64,000 nt of DNA. Source: JAFEDN01 sp965651935. GTDB taxonomy: Bacteria; Pseudomonadota; Gammaproteobacteria; Coxiellales; Coxiellaceae. The position numbers and the translations under genes are program-made. The first letter of the stretch is position 1. The number at the start of each line of letters is the position of its first letter. Location of the stretch: assembly GCA_965651935.1 (NCBI GenBank), contig CBFGTC010000004.1:1-64000 (forward strand). Reading direction: 5' to 3'. The notes under the pieces are model-generated. The model worked only from the letters and a program-made list of their open reading frames with translations. It searched no databases and was not told the origin of the DNA. Shown in pieces: positions 9,082-19,170 of this stretch.

Positions 9082-9114
9082 GGCTCACTCCGCAGTGAGC
9101 CGAACTCATTTTTT
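9082..9114 (+). terminator. GC-rich hairpin with downstream T-run
   Basis: GGCTCACT (9082-9089) pairs perfectly with AGTGAGCC (9094-9101) around the four-base loop CCGC, and six T residues follow at 9109-9114 after seven bases. This probably ends the yihY/ytjA transcript. The gap before the T-run is unusual, and since the cyclic glucan synthase ribosome site begins immediately after (GGAG at 9115), the hairpin could also attenuate that gene. Confidence 0.55.
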
Positions 9115-9124
9115 GGAGCGATAA

Positions 9125-12100
9125 GTGGACGTGAAGACTAAGCATCCTACCGAACTTTTCAACGTCGACCAACTAGAACAACACGGTTTCATTTTAGCAA
9201 AAACACATAAAGTATCTAAAAAATTGCAGCACAGTGTATTACTTAATCTTTTAAAACACTGTGAAGATAGTCTTAATCAAATTCACCGCATATTAACTAT
9301 GGCGGCCAATGACCAGCAACGCATTCCACCTGCTGGAGAGTGGTTATTGGATAATTTTTATTTAATAGAAGAACAAATTTTAATTATTAAGCATGATTTT
9401 CCCAAAAAATACGAAAAAGAATTACCCACTTTATCTGCGGGAGGATTATTTCAAGCTGCTTATCCTCGCATCTACGATATTGTTTTACAAATTATAAAAT
9501 ACCGAGATGGCCGCTGGGACCTGGAAAATTTGATTTGTTTGATTGAAGCTTATCAAAAAGTCACTAAATTAAGCCTAGGTGAATTATGGGCTGTCCCAAT
9601 CATGTTGCGCTTGGCTTTAATAGAAAACATTGAACGGGTCAGTTCCGAAATGTTGAGTAATTGGAATGGATATATTTTAGCGGGCCAATGGGCAGACCGA
9701 TTAATAAAAACCGCTGAAACTAACTCAAAAAAATTAATTTTAGTTGTGGCGGATATGGTGCATTCGGAACCCCCCTTAGTAAGTGGATTTATAGCTGAAT
9801 TAACCAGACGTTTACAAAACGCCTCTTTAGCATTGCCATTAAATTGGATAGAACAGAGATTGGCAGAAGAGAATTTAACCATTGATCAAATGGTGCAAAA
9901 AGATAATACCACTTTAGCCGCCCAGCAAGTGAGCATGAATAATTGCATTAACAGTTTACATCGCATTCGAGAAATAGATTGGCGTGAATTTGTGTCAAAA
10001 ACGAGTGCTATTGAACATAAATTACAAGAAGATCCGGCCCAAGCTTACACCTTAATGGATTTTAATTCACGAGACCGTTATCGTTGTGTGGTAGAAAAGC
10101 TCAGCCGTCAATGCCGTTGTCAAGAAATTGAAGTAGCCGAAGCCGCAATTTTATTGGCAAACAATGCCGTAACTCAGCAAGATCCTGATCTACGCCGCCA
10201 TCATGTTGGGTATTATCTCATTGATAAAGGATTAGCAGAATTAGAGAAAACGCTCAAAATGCCGTTTGCGTTATTAAAAAAAACACAACAATTTCTCAAT
10301 AAGCACACTTTTTTGGAATATTTAGGCGCTATTTTAATATTAACCGGACTTACTAGCGGAGCGTTAATTTGGAAAGCGGCTATGGATGAAATTCCCACCC
10401 ATTATTTAATTCTGCTGGGAATTGTTTTTGGGGTTTGTTTAAGCCAATTTGCCTTAAACCTAATTAACTGGTTGGCGATGCTACTGACTAAACCGCATCC
10501 GCTCCCAAAAATGGATTTTTCGAGCGGAATTCCTCAGCAATATCGCAGTCTAGTGGTAGTGCCGGTTTTGCTCACTAATTTAGATGAAATTGAATCCATA
10601 GTGGAAGCATTAGAAGTGCGATTTTTAGCAAATCGAGATAAGAATTTGTATTTTGGGTTATTGACTGATTTTACCGATGCTGCATCAGAACAAGTTCCTG
10701 ATGATAAAATATTACTCGATGCGACAATGAATCTAATTAACGATTTGAATCACCGTTATCGCAATGAACTAGGTGAAAAATTTTTTTTATTTCACCGCTC
10801 TCGCCGTTGGAACTCGGTAGATGGAATTTGGATGGGTTATGAACGAAAACGCGGTAAATTAAATGATTTAAATAAATTATTACGAGAAAATGATCAATCG
10901 GTTTTCTCTGTTATTTTAGGTCCGACTACAATATTACCGCAAATAAAATACGTCATTACCTTAGATTCCGATACACAACTCCCCCGAAATTCTGCCTCGC
11001 AATACATTGGCGCGATGGCGCATCCATTGAATATTCCATGCCTTGACGCTGAAAAAAATCGAATCGTCGCCGGCCACGGCATTCTACAGCCACGCATAGA
11101 CGAAACCATGTTGAGTGGAGAATTAACCCGTTATATTTGGCTATGCAATAGCGAATCGGGTATTGATCCTTATACCTGCACGGTTTCCAATTTGAATCAA
11201 GACTTATTCGGCGAAGGATCATTTACCGGTAAAGGCATTTATGACGTCGACTTATTCCATCGCATTTTAGGTAATCGCTTCCCCGAAAATCTCATTTTAA
11301 GTCACGATTTATTAGAAGGGTGTTACTTACGATCCGGTTATATCAGTGACTTTCCCTTGTATGAACACACTCCCGCGAGTTATCTTACCGATGCCAAGCG
11401 CCGCCACCGCTGGATTAGAGGCGATTGGCAAATAATCCGCTGGTTATGGAAGCGTGATTTGAATGGGATTTCTAAATGGAAAATTTTCGATAATTTACGC
11501 CGAAGTTTGGTAGCGCCAGCTGAATTCATATTATTATTTTTAACCTGGACGTTATTGCCGCCGAGCCTGTTTTGGTCTTGCATCATTTTACTGCTATTAA
11601 TTGTACCGACAATGGGCTGCGCATTATTAGAGTTTGGCAGAAAATCTCAAGAAGTTTCCTGGTCGCAACATGTCAAAATTTTTTTCAAAACAATTCGTCA
11701 TAGACTATACCAGCTCCTATTCCATTTAGCTTGTTTACCCCATGAAGCCGGTTATCATATCGATGCCATCATTCGCACGGGGTGGCGACTACTCATTTCC
11801 CATAAGCGATTATTAGAATGGGTCCCATGCAGTCAAATAGATAAACATTTCCACAATTCCAATTCTGTCTGGTTTTTAAAAATGGTGTTAGGTCCAATTG
11901 CCGCCATTGCCGGTATGCTTATATTATTAATTGATAATCGATTTTCATCCTTAGTGCTGTTCTCGCCGTTATTCATATTATGGGGAATTTCACCATTATT
12001 AGCGCGCCGTTTAAGTCAGCCAATTTCAAGCCAAGAAATTAAAATAAGCCAAGCGGACACACGTTTTTTACATAAAATTTCCCGTAAAACCTGGGATTTT

Positions 12101-15100
12101 TTCGAAACTTTCGTCAATCAGAACGATCATTGGTTACCACCGGACAATTATCAAGAATCACCAGTCGAAGCCTTGGCGCACCGGACTTCACCCACAAACA
12201 TAGGCTTAGCTTTATTAGCGAATCTAAGTGCTTATGATTTTGGTTACATTACTTTAAATCAATTGTTAGAGCGCACTTCACAAACGTTTAACACATTATC
12301 TAAGCTTGAACGTTACCGAGGACATTTTTATAACTGGTATGATACCTTAACTTTACAAGTTTTATCGCCTCGCTACATCTCAACGGTGGATAGCGGTAAT
12401 TTAGCTGGGCATTTATTGACTTTACGTCAAGGTTTATTAGAACTGCCTGCCGCCCCTTTACTGAGAAGCGAGTATTTGCAAGGACTCAGAGACACTTACG
12501 AAGTATTTTTAGAAACCATCTCGCAGCCGGAAATCCAAATCTGCTTTCAATTCCGCGCTTTGCTCAATGAAGCCCAGGATAATTTTAATCAAGGATTGAG
12601 CGCGTTAGAACACTGTCAAAGCTTATTACAAGAGGCAGAGCGTTTAAATAAATTATTCGCTAATTTATGGTCGGAAAAATTAGTGGCTCATTGCCGTTAT
12701 CTTTACCAGGAATGGCAATTGTTTGCACCATATTTGGTCAATGATCAAATTGCCCTACGCGATATTAGCGAAAATGATGATGCAGAAAAATTAATAACCC
12801 GCATTCAGGAATTAGCAGAGCAGGCATTTGGTTTTGCCCAGATGGATGTCAATTTTCTTTATCATGGCGCCAAACGATTATTGACTATTGGATTTAATGT
12901 AGAAAAGCAAGAATGCGATACCGGTGATTACGATTTATTTTCTTCAGAAGCACGTCTAGCCAGCTTTATCGCCATCGCTCAGGGTCAAATTCCGCAAGAA
13001 AATTGGTTTGCGTTGGGAAGGCCGCAAGCGATTAATGCTGAAGGACAAATGACCATGATGTCTTGGAGCGGCTCCATGTTTGAATATCTCATGCCATTGT
13101 TAGTGATGCCTGTGTTTAGCGGCACATTAATGGACCAAGTGCATCGTTGCGCCGTGAATCGTCAAATTGAATATGGCCGCAGTCGCGGAACCCCCTGGGG
13201 TATATCCGAATCAGGCTACAATGGATTTGATCCCCAGTCCAATTATTTATATCGCGCTTTTGGTGTACCGGATTTAGGCTTGAAACGCGGTCTGGGAGAA
13301 GATTTAGTGATAGCACCTTACGCCACAGTCTTAGCATTAATGGTCATGCCCGCAGCAGCTTGTCAAAATTTACAGCGTTTACAACACGAAGGCGCTTTGG
13401 GGCGATTTGGTTTTTATGAAGCCATCGATTTTACTAAATCCCGCCTCCCGCGCCATAAAAATAGTGTAATCGTGCGTTCGTTTATGGCGCACCATCAAGG
13501 CATGAGTTTCTTGGCTTTGTCTTATTTACTGCATAGTCAACCTATGCAAAGACGTTTTATAAAAGACCCTTTGTTTCAGGCGACTTTATTATTATTGCAG
13601 GAACGTATCCCCAAACCATTGACAACTTATTTTATTAAAAAAATAAACTCACCGAGTTTAATTCCACCTTCGCGGCAAACAGAAAGTTCGAAACGAGTGT
13701 TTGAAAACCCCAATAAAACCTCGCCGCAAGTACAATTATTATCGAATGGTAGATATCATCTCATGTTAACTCAATCTGGTGCAGGGTATAGCCGCTGGCA
13801 TAATATAGCGGTATTACGATGGCGAGAAGATAGCACTTGCGATAATTGGGGATTGTTTAGCTACATACGTGATATTCGATCACATGATTATTGTTCGGTA
13901 ACCTATCAGCCGGTGGCTGGTCCGGTTAACCATTATAAAGCGATCTTTACTGAGAGCCAGGTAGAATTTAGCCGGAATTTTGATAATTTGGAAATTTTGA
14001 CCCAAGTGGTGGTATCGCCGGAAGATGATATTGAGTTAAGGCGTTCACGCATTCGCAATCATTCACGTAGTAAACGATGGATTGAATTTACCAGCTATGG
14101 TGAAGTCGTTTTGGCTAGCCAAGCTGAGGATCAAGCTCAACCGGCTTTTAGTAATTTATTTATTGAAACAGAATTATTAACCGAACGCCAAGCTATTTTT
14201 GTGAAACGCCGTCCACGCTGTCCGGGGCATAAACAATATTGTTTATTTCATAAGTTAAATGTGTATGGCGGAAAATCCTGGCAATTTTCTTATGAAACTA
14301 ACCGAGGCAATTTTATTGGTAGAGGCCGGAATTTATCCGCGCCTTTAGCCATGTTGACCGAGGGAGAACTCAGTAATAGCGCTGGCGCAGTATTAGACCC
14401 AATTGTTTCAGTCCGATGCCGATGGCTTATAGAACCCGGAGAGTTAGTGGTAGTGGATTTAATTACCGGAGTAGCCGATGAGATTCAACGTGGTTTATCC
14501 TGGGTAGAAAAATATCATGAACGAGCTTATGCTGATCGAATATTTGGATTTAGCTGGACTCATAGTCAAGTTATCCTGCGCCAACTGGATATTAGTGAAA
14601 GTGAAGCGCAATTTTATGAAAAGTTGGCTGGATTTATTATTTTCAATAATAGTTCAGCCCGAGCCGATTCGGGTTTGATTGCCCGCAACCATTATAGTCA
14701 ATCAAAACTATGGGGCTATTCCATTTCAGGTGATTTGCCCATCGTTTTATTAAAAATCACTCAAATTAGTCATCTTGATATGGTGAACCAATTATTCCGT
14801 GCCCAAGCTTATTGGCGGCGTAAAGGATTGCAGGTGGACGTGGTGATACTCAATGAAGAAGCAGGTGGTTATCGGCAAGCTTTACAAGACGCGATTATTG
14901 ACTTAATGAATAGCCGCGCGGTGCGCAAAACTCATGGCGGGATATTTGTTCATATTGCAGAACAAATGCCGTTAGAAGATCGCTTATTACTGGAAGCAGT
15001 CGCTCGTATGGTGATTTCTGATCAAAACGGCAGTATTAAAGAACAGCTCACTCGCAAGCGCCCCCAACAAACCGCACCGGCAATGCTGAGTATTAATCAA

Positions 15101-17545
15101 GCTTTGCGCCATACGGTAGGCCACAAATTACCGCTACCGGCAGACTTGCAGTTCAAGAACAATTATGGCGGTTTTTCTGCGGATGGCGATGAATATTTTA
15201 TTTTGCTGAGTGACAATCATCCCACGCCTGCTCCCTGGGTTAATGTCTTGGCTAATTCTCAATTCGGCGCTATAGTTTCCGAATGTGGGCAGGGTTATAC
15301 TTGGGTTGAAAATGCGCATGAATTCCGTTTAACTCCTTGGTATAACGACGCAGTACAAGATAATTCGGGTGAAGCCTTTTATCTGCGCGATAATGACACA
15401 GGCTATTATTGGTCTGCCGCGGCTCTACCCTGCCGAGGCCGGGGAGATTATCGAGTCAAACACGGCTTTGGTTACAGCGTATTCGAACATATTGAAGACG
15501 GCATATATTCAGAAATGTGTATTTATGTTGCTGAAAATGCGCCAGTAAAATACATTGTTTTGAAAATCCGCAATGATTCGCGGCGCCTACGCCGATTATC
15601 CGCACTAGGTTATCTTGAATGGGTATTGGGAGAATTACGCGATAAAAGTGCACCGCAAGTCATTACGCAGTTGACCGCTCGTGGTGGAATTCTCGCTCAA
15701 AATCACTATCACGCTGAATTTGGAGCAAGAACGGCCTTTTTTGATGCCTCCACTACCAGAAATGGATTGCGTGCACGCTCGGTCACTACTAGCCGATTAG
15801 AATTTTTAGGCCGCAACGGGTCTCGCCATAAACCGGCTGCCTTAGAAAGAATTCGATTATCGGGTAAAGTCGGAGCTGGCCTAGATCCTTGTGCGGCCAT
15901 CCAACTGGTATTTGAGTTAGGCCAAAATCAATCCCGTGAAATTGTCTTTACTTTAGGGGTAGGCAAAGATATTTATGAAGCCGAAATTTTGGCGCAAAAT
16001 CATTGCAGTCTTAAAGCGGCAGCCGAAGCATTGGCCAGCGTTAAACGTTTCTGGCGACATACTTTAAACATCATGCATGTGTGCACTCCTGAATCTTCCG
16101 TCAATTTTCTCGCTAATGGCTGGTTGCTTTATCAAACTTTATCCAGCCGATTCTGGGGGCGCAGTGGTTTTTACCAATCTTCAGGTGCGTTTGGTTTTAG
16201 GGACCAATTACAAGACGCCATGGCTCTGATTTATACGCGTCCTGAATTATTGCGCTCTCAACTTTTGCTTTGTGCTTCGCGTCAGTTTATTGAAGGCGAT
16301 GTGCAACATTGGTGGCATCCGCCTTCAGGAAGGGGGGTTCGCACCAAGTGTTCAGATGATTATTTATGGCTGCCTTTTGTCATTTGTTTTTATGTGGACA
16401 AAACGGGGGATATTGAATTGTTGAACGAGTCAGCGCCATTTTTGCAAGGGCGTCTACTGAAACCTGAGGAAGAATCTTACTATGATTTACCCCTGTTGAG
16501 TGGTGAATGCGCCAGCCTATATCAACACGGCGTGCGAAGCATATTATACGGTCTCAAATATGGGAAACACGGTTTACCTTTAATGGGTTCGGGTGATTGG
16601 AATGATGGAATGAATTTAGTGGGGAATAAGGGGTATGGTGAAAGTGTTTGGTTAGGCTTTTTCCTTTATACGGTCCTAAAAAATTATGGCAGGCTTGCTC
16701 AGCGGCTACAGGACACTGACTTTTCCAAACGTTGCGAAGCGGAAAGCCTGCTTTTACAAAAAAATTTGGAACAACATGCTTGGGATGAGGAATGGTATCG
16801 ACGGGCTTACTTTGACGACGGTTCGCCATTAGGTTCGGCGGTTAACTCTGAATGTAAAATTGATTCCATTGCGCAAAGTTGGTCTGTGCTTTCAAAAGCA
16901 GGTAGTCAAGATCGGGTTAAACTAGCGATGGCTGCGCTGTATGAATATTTAGTCCGGCCTCAAGCGGGTTTGGTATCTTTACTGGATCCACCGTTTAATC
17001 AATGTCAACCCAATCCAGGTTATATTCAGGGGTATGTTCCGGGCATTCGTGAAAACGGGGGCCAGTATACTCATGCGGCGACTTGGGCGGCAATGGCTTT
17101 TGTAGAGCTGGGAGAGACGGAAAAAGCCTGGCAAATATTGAATATCATTAATCCCATTCACCATGGCGTGGGTCGAAATGCTGAGCTTTATAGAATTGAA
17201 CCGTATGTGATGGCGGCGGATGTGTATAGTGTTGCTCCGCATACTGGTATGGGAGGCTGGAGTTGGTACACAGGCTCATCAGCATGGATGTATCGCTTGA
17301 TAATAGAATCGTTTTTGGGTTTTAGTATTGAAAATGGCGACAAAATCCGAATAAAACCCTGTATCCCTACAACATGGCAAGATTATTTAATTGAATATCG
17401 TTTTAAAGAGACTTTATATCAATTTTTTATTTCTTTTGAAGCTGAGGCGCCTGAAAGCCATGTTATCCCATTATATAATGATCAGGAAATTCATACCTTT
17501 TATCTCAAGGTCCGCCCATCTCGTGGCTCTATTGCTGCTATCTGA
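9125..17545 (+). CDS. cgs: Cyclic beta-1,2-glucan synthase (NdvB/Cgs type)
   Basis: A 2806-residue inner-membrane enzyme from a GTG start with GGAG six bases upstream. In Brucella and rhizobia this family makes cyclic beta-1,2-glucan from UDP-glucose for the periplasm. Order of parts: cytoplasmic N-terminal region; helix pair near residues 400-460; GT84 glycosyltransferase domain with D614-x-D616 (TLDSDTQLPRN), GKGIYDVD near 704, D728 (HDLLEGC) and the RxxRW motif ending at W763; four more hydrophobic helices between about 795 and 962. A central glycoamylase-like block follows at roughly 1277-1490 (MSWSGSMFEYLMP, TPWGISESGYN), which recent work assigns to cyclisation. The C-terminal GH94 phosphorylase domain carries GDWNDG at 2490-2495, the expected acid Asp being D2494. 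Length matches Brucella Cgs (about 2870) and no frameshift is seen. ybgC follows after 12 bases. Confidence 0.93.
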   Translation: MDVKTKHPTELFNVDQLEQHGFILAKTHKVSKKLQHSVLLNLLKHCEDSLNQIHRILTMAANDQQRIPPAGEWLLDNFYLIEEQILIIKHDFPKKYEKELPTLSAGGLFQAAYPRIYDIVLQIIKYRDGRWDLENLICLIEAYQKVTKLSLGELWAVPIMLRLALIENIERVSSEMLSNWNGYILAGQWADRLIKTAETNSKKLILVVADMVHSEPPLVSGFIAELTRRLQNASLALPLNWIEQRLAEENLTIDQMVQKDNTTLAAQQVSMNNCINSLHRIREIDWREFVSKTSAIEHKLQEDPAQAYTLMDFNSRDRYRCVVEKLSRQCRCQEIEVAEAAILLANNAVTQQDPDLRRHHVGYYLIDKGLAELEKTLKMPFALLKKTQQFLNKHTFLEYLGAILILTGLTSGALIWKAAMDEIPTHYLILLGIVFGVCLSQFALNLINWLAMLLTKPHPLPKMDFSSGIPQQYRSLVVVPVLLTNLDEIESIVEALEVRFLANRDKNLYFGLLTDFTDAASEQVPDDKILLDATMNLINDLNHRYRNELGEKFFLFHRSRRWNSVDGIWMGYERKRGKLNDLNKLLRENDQSVFSVILGPTTILPQIKYVITLDSDTQLPRNSASQYIGAMAHPLNIPCLDAEKNRIVAGHGILQPRIDETMLSGELTRYIWLCNSESGIDPYTCTVSNLNQDLFGEGSFTGKGIYDVDLFHRILGNRFPENLILSHDLLEGCYLRSGYISDFPLYEHTPASYLTDAKRRHRWIRGDWQIIRWLWKRDLNGISKWKIFDNLRRSLVAPAEFILLFLTWTLLPPSLFWSCIILLLLIVPTMGCALLEFGRKSQEVSWSQHVKIFFKTIRHRLYQLLFHLACLPHEAGYHIDAIIRTGWRLLISHKRLLEWVPCSQIDKHFHNSNSVWFLKMVLGPIAAIAGMLILLIDNRFSSLVLFSPLFILWGISPLLARRLSQPISSQEIKISQADTRFLHKISRKTWDFFETFVNQNDHWLPPDNYQESPVEALAHRTSPTNIGLALLANLSAYDFGYITLNQLLERTSQTFNTLSKLERYRGHFYNWYDTLTLQVLSPRYISTVDSGNLAGHLLTLRQGLLELPAAPLLRSEYLQGLRDTYEVFLETISQPEIQICFQFRALLNEAQDNFNQGLSALEHCQSLLQEAERLNKLFANLWSEKLVAHCRYLYQEWQLFAPYLVNDQIALRDISENDDAEKLITRIQELAEQAFGFAQMDVNFLYHGAKRLLTIGFNVEKQECDTGDYDLFSSEARLASFIAIAQGQIPQENWFALGRPQAINAEGQMTMMSWSGSMFEYLMPLLVMPVFSGTLMDQVHRCAVNRQIEYGRSRGTPWGISESGYNGFDPQSNYLYRAFGVPDLGLKRGLGEDLVIAPYATVLALMVMPAAACQNLQRLQHEGALGRFGFYEAIDFTKSRLPRHKNSVIVRSFMAHHQGMSFLALSYLLHSQPMQRRFIKDPLFQATLLLLQERIPKPLTTYFIKKINSPSLIPPSRQTESSKRVFENPNKTSPQVQLLSNGRYHLMLTQSGAGYSRWHNIAVLRWREDSTCDNWGLFSYIRDIRSHDYCSVTYQPVAGPVNHYKAIFTESQVEFSRNFDNLEILTQVVVSPEDDIELRRSRIRNHSRSKRWIEFTSYGEVVLASQAEDQAQPAFSNLFIETELLTERQAIFVKRRPRCPGHKQYCLFHKLNVYGGKSWQFSYETNRGNFIGRGRNLSAPLAMLTEGELSNSAGAVLDPIVSVRCRWLIEPGELVVVDLITGVADEIQRGLSWVEKYHERAYADRIFGFSWTHSQVILRQLDISESEAQFYEKLAGFIIFNNSSARADSGLIARNHYSQSKLWGYSISGDLPIVLLKITQISHLDMVNQLFRAQAYWRRKGLQVDVVILNEEAGGYRQALQDAIIDLMNSRAVRKTHGGIFVHIAEQMPLEDRLLLEAVARMVISDQNGSIKEQLTRKRPQQTAPAMLSINQALRHTVGHKLPLPADLQFKNNYGGFSADGDEYFILLSDNHPTPAPWVNVLANSQFGAIVSECGQGYTWVENAHEFRLTPWYNDAVQDNSGEAFYLRDNDTGYYWSAAALPCRGRGDYRVKHGFGYSVFEHIEDGIYSEMCIYVAENAPVKYIVLKIRNDSRRLRRLSALGYLEWVLGELRDKSAPQVITQLTARGGILAQNHYHAEFGARTAFFDASTTRNGLRARSVTTSRLEFLGRNGSRHKPAALERIRLSGKVGAGLDPCAAIQLVFELGQNQSREIVFTLGVGKDIYEAEILAQNHCSLKAAAEALASVKRFWRHTLNIMHVCTPESSVNFLANGWLLYQTLSSRFWGRSGFYQSSGAFGFRDQLQDAMALIYTRPELLRSQLLLCASRQFIEGDVQHWWHPPSGRGVRTKCSDDYLWLPFVICFYVDKTGDIELLNESAPFLQGRLLKPEEESYYDLPLLSGECASLYQHGVRSILYGLKYGKHGLPLMGSGDWNDGMNLVGNKGYGESVWLGFFLYTVLKNYGRLAQRLQDTDFSKRCEAESLLLQKNLEQHAWDEEWYRRAYFDDGSPLGSAVNSECKIDSIAQSWSVLSKAGSQDRVKLAMAALYEYLVRPQAGLVSLLDPPFNQCQPNPGYIQGYVPGIRENGGQYTHAATWAAMAFVELGETEKAWQILNIINPIHHGVGRNAELYRIEPYVMAADVYSVAPHTGMGGWSWYTGSSAWMYRLIIESFLGFSIENGDKIRIKPCIPTTWQDYLIEYRFKETLYQFFISFEAEAPESHVIPLYNDQEIHTFYLKVRPSRGSIAAI

Positions 17546-17557
17546 TATAATTGCGGT

Positions 17558-17971
17558 ATGGAAACTCAACTTCGAACCCATGAATTATTTGCTTGGCCGA
17601 CTAGGGTCTACTATGAAGATACTGACTCGGGCGGGGTGGTTTATTACGCCAATTATTTTAAGTTTGCGGAGCGTGCCAGGACTGAACTCTTACGTAAAGC
17701 GGGGATAAGTCAAGAAAATTGTCGAAAGAGCTTTGGCTATGGTTTTATGGTGCGGCAATGTCAGGCTGAATACCTGCTTCCAGCCTGTTTAGACGATGAA
17801 TTAATTGTAATAACCCAAATTACCGCAATCAATGCCGCCTCGATTGATTTCTATCAAGAAATTAAACGGGAAGTGGCATTATTAGTGAAAATCACTTCTC
17901 AAATTGTCTGCGTCGGTGTAAATGGCAAACCCCAACGTATTCCCGCGGACATTCGGCTTTCGTTAGTCTAA
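17558..17971 (+). CDS. ybgC: YbgC-type acyl-CoA thioesterase
   Basis: A 137-residue hot-dog-fold thioesterase. The motif YYEDTDSGGVVYYANYFKF at about residues 20-38 carries the catalytic Asp of the 4-hydroxybenzoyl-CoA thioesterase/YbgC family, and ERARTEL follows. Usual length. In most gammaproteobacteria ybgC heads the tol-pal cluster, whereas here it sits between the cyclic glucan synthase and serA with no tol genes near. A TATAAT at 17546-17551 overlaps the end of the upstream gene and lies so close to the ATG that any transcript from it would be leaderless; read-through from the upstream gene is more likely. Its stop is two bases from the convergent serA stop. Confidence 0.88.
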   Translation: METQLRTHELFAWPTRVYYEDTDSGGVVYYANYFKFAERARTELLRKAGISQENCRKSFGYGFMVRQCQAEYLLPACLDDELIVITQITAINAASIDFYQEIKREVALLVKITSQIVCVGVNGKPQRIPADIRLSLV

Positions 17972-17973
17972 AA

Positions 17974-19167
17974 CTAGACACAAGCAGGAATTGGCACAGT
18001 TTTGCTAATACAGCGTAGCTTTATTACGTTTGGAATCGCGGCAAGTTCATTTAATAATGTTGCCGGGATTTCGCCATCGACATCAATCAAAGTGTAAGCA
18101 ATCTCTTCCCGGGATTTGTTGACTAAATCGAGAATATTCAAATTCGCCGCAGCTAATTTTGTGGAAATTTGCGCCACCATATTAGGGATGTTGGCATTCA
18201 CTATGGCTAAGCGTTGGGTTTGATTTAAAGGCATTTCCACGGTAGGGAAATTGACTGAATTGACGATCACTCCTTGTTCTAAAAAATCGCGGACTTGTCG
18301 AGCAGCCATAATGGCGCAAGTTTCTTCAGCTTCTTTAGTGGAGGCGCCTAAATGTGGCAAGCTAATAACTTGGGGATGGTCTTTAAGCTGTGAGCATGGA
18401 AAGTCACAGACATAGGCTAATAAGCGTTTTTCAGCCAATGCGATTTGTAAAGCAGATTTGTCGACAATGCCGTCGCGAGAAAAATTTAATAAAATGGCTT
18501 GCGGTTTAAGTAATTGTAAACGCTTGGAGTTGATGAGATTTTTAGTGTCAGCATTTAAAGGGACGTGGATACTGATAAAATCAGCGCGGCGCAATATATC
18601 CTCTAAATGGGTGGCTTCTTCTACGCTGGAGGATAATTCCCACGCGCGTTTAATGGCAATACTGGGATCGAATCCAATCACTTTCATTCCCAGGGCAATA
18701 GCGGCGTTAGCTACTTTAACTCCGATACTGCCTAATCCAATAATACCCAAGGTTTTTCCTGGTAATTCGAAACCGGCGAATTGCTTTTTATCCCGTTCCA
18801 CTTGTGTGTTGATTGAGCTATCGTCTCCATTGATACTTCGAACATAATGCCATGCTTGGCACAAGTTGCGGCTGGCCATTAACATGCCTGCCACCACTAA
18901 TTCTTTCACGGCGTTAGCATTGGCGCCAGGAGTGTTGAACACGGGGATCCCTAAATGAGTTAATTTGTTCACGGGTATATTGTTTACTCCAGCTCCGGCC
19001 CGTGCGATGGCTTTTAACTGCGAGGGGATAGACAGATCATGCATTGGTGCTGAACGCACCAATATGGCGTCAGGGTCTAGAATCGAGCTGCCGATTTCAT
19101 ACAAATTGCGAGAAAATTCTTGCAGGCCTAGAGCGTCAATGGCATTTAAAGTTTGAATTTTGTACAT
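17974..19167 (-). CDS. serA: D-3-phosphoglycerate dehydrogenase
   Basis: A 397-residue enzyme catalysing the first step of serine synthesis, 3-phosphoglycerate to 3-phosphohydroxypyruvate with NAD. Visible: substrate domain with ARAGAGVNNIPV; NAD-binding GIIGLGSIGVKVA near residue 147; active-site Arg in LLNFSRDGIVD; catalytic His in SLPHLGAST; and a C-terminal ACT domain (RLAIVNANIPNMVAQIS onward), the serine-sensing module in feedback-inhibited forms. It lies three bases after serC on the same strand, with AAGGT eight bases before the ATG, so the two are almost certainly one operon. Confidence 0.93.
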   Translation of the reverse strand: MYKIQTLNAIDALGLQEFSRNLYEIGSSILDPDAILVRSAPMHDLSIPSQLKAIARAGAGVNNIPVNKLTHLGIPVFNTPGANANAVKELVVAGMLMASRNLCQAWHYVRSINGDDSSINTQVERDKKQFAGFELPGKTLGIIGLGSIGVKVANAAIALGMKVIGFDPSIAIKRAWELSSSVEEATHLEDILRRADFISIHVPLNADTKNLINSKRLQLLKPQAILLNFSRDGIVDKSALQIALAEKRLLAYVCDFPCSQLKDHPQVISLPHLGASTKEAEETCAIMAARQVRDFLEQGVIVNSVNFPTVEMPLNQTQRLAIVNANIPNMVAQISTKLAAANLNILDLVNKSREEIAYTLIDVDGEIPATLLNELAAIPNVIKLRCISKTVPIPACV

Positions 19168-19170
19168 AAT

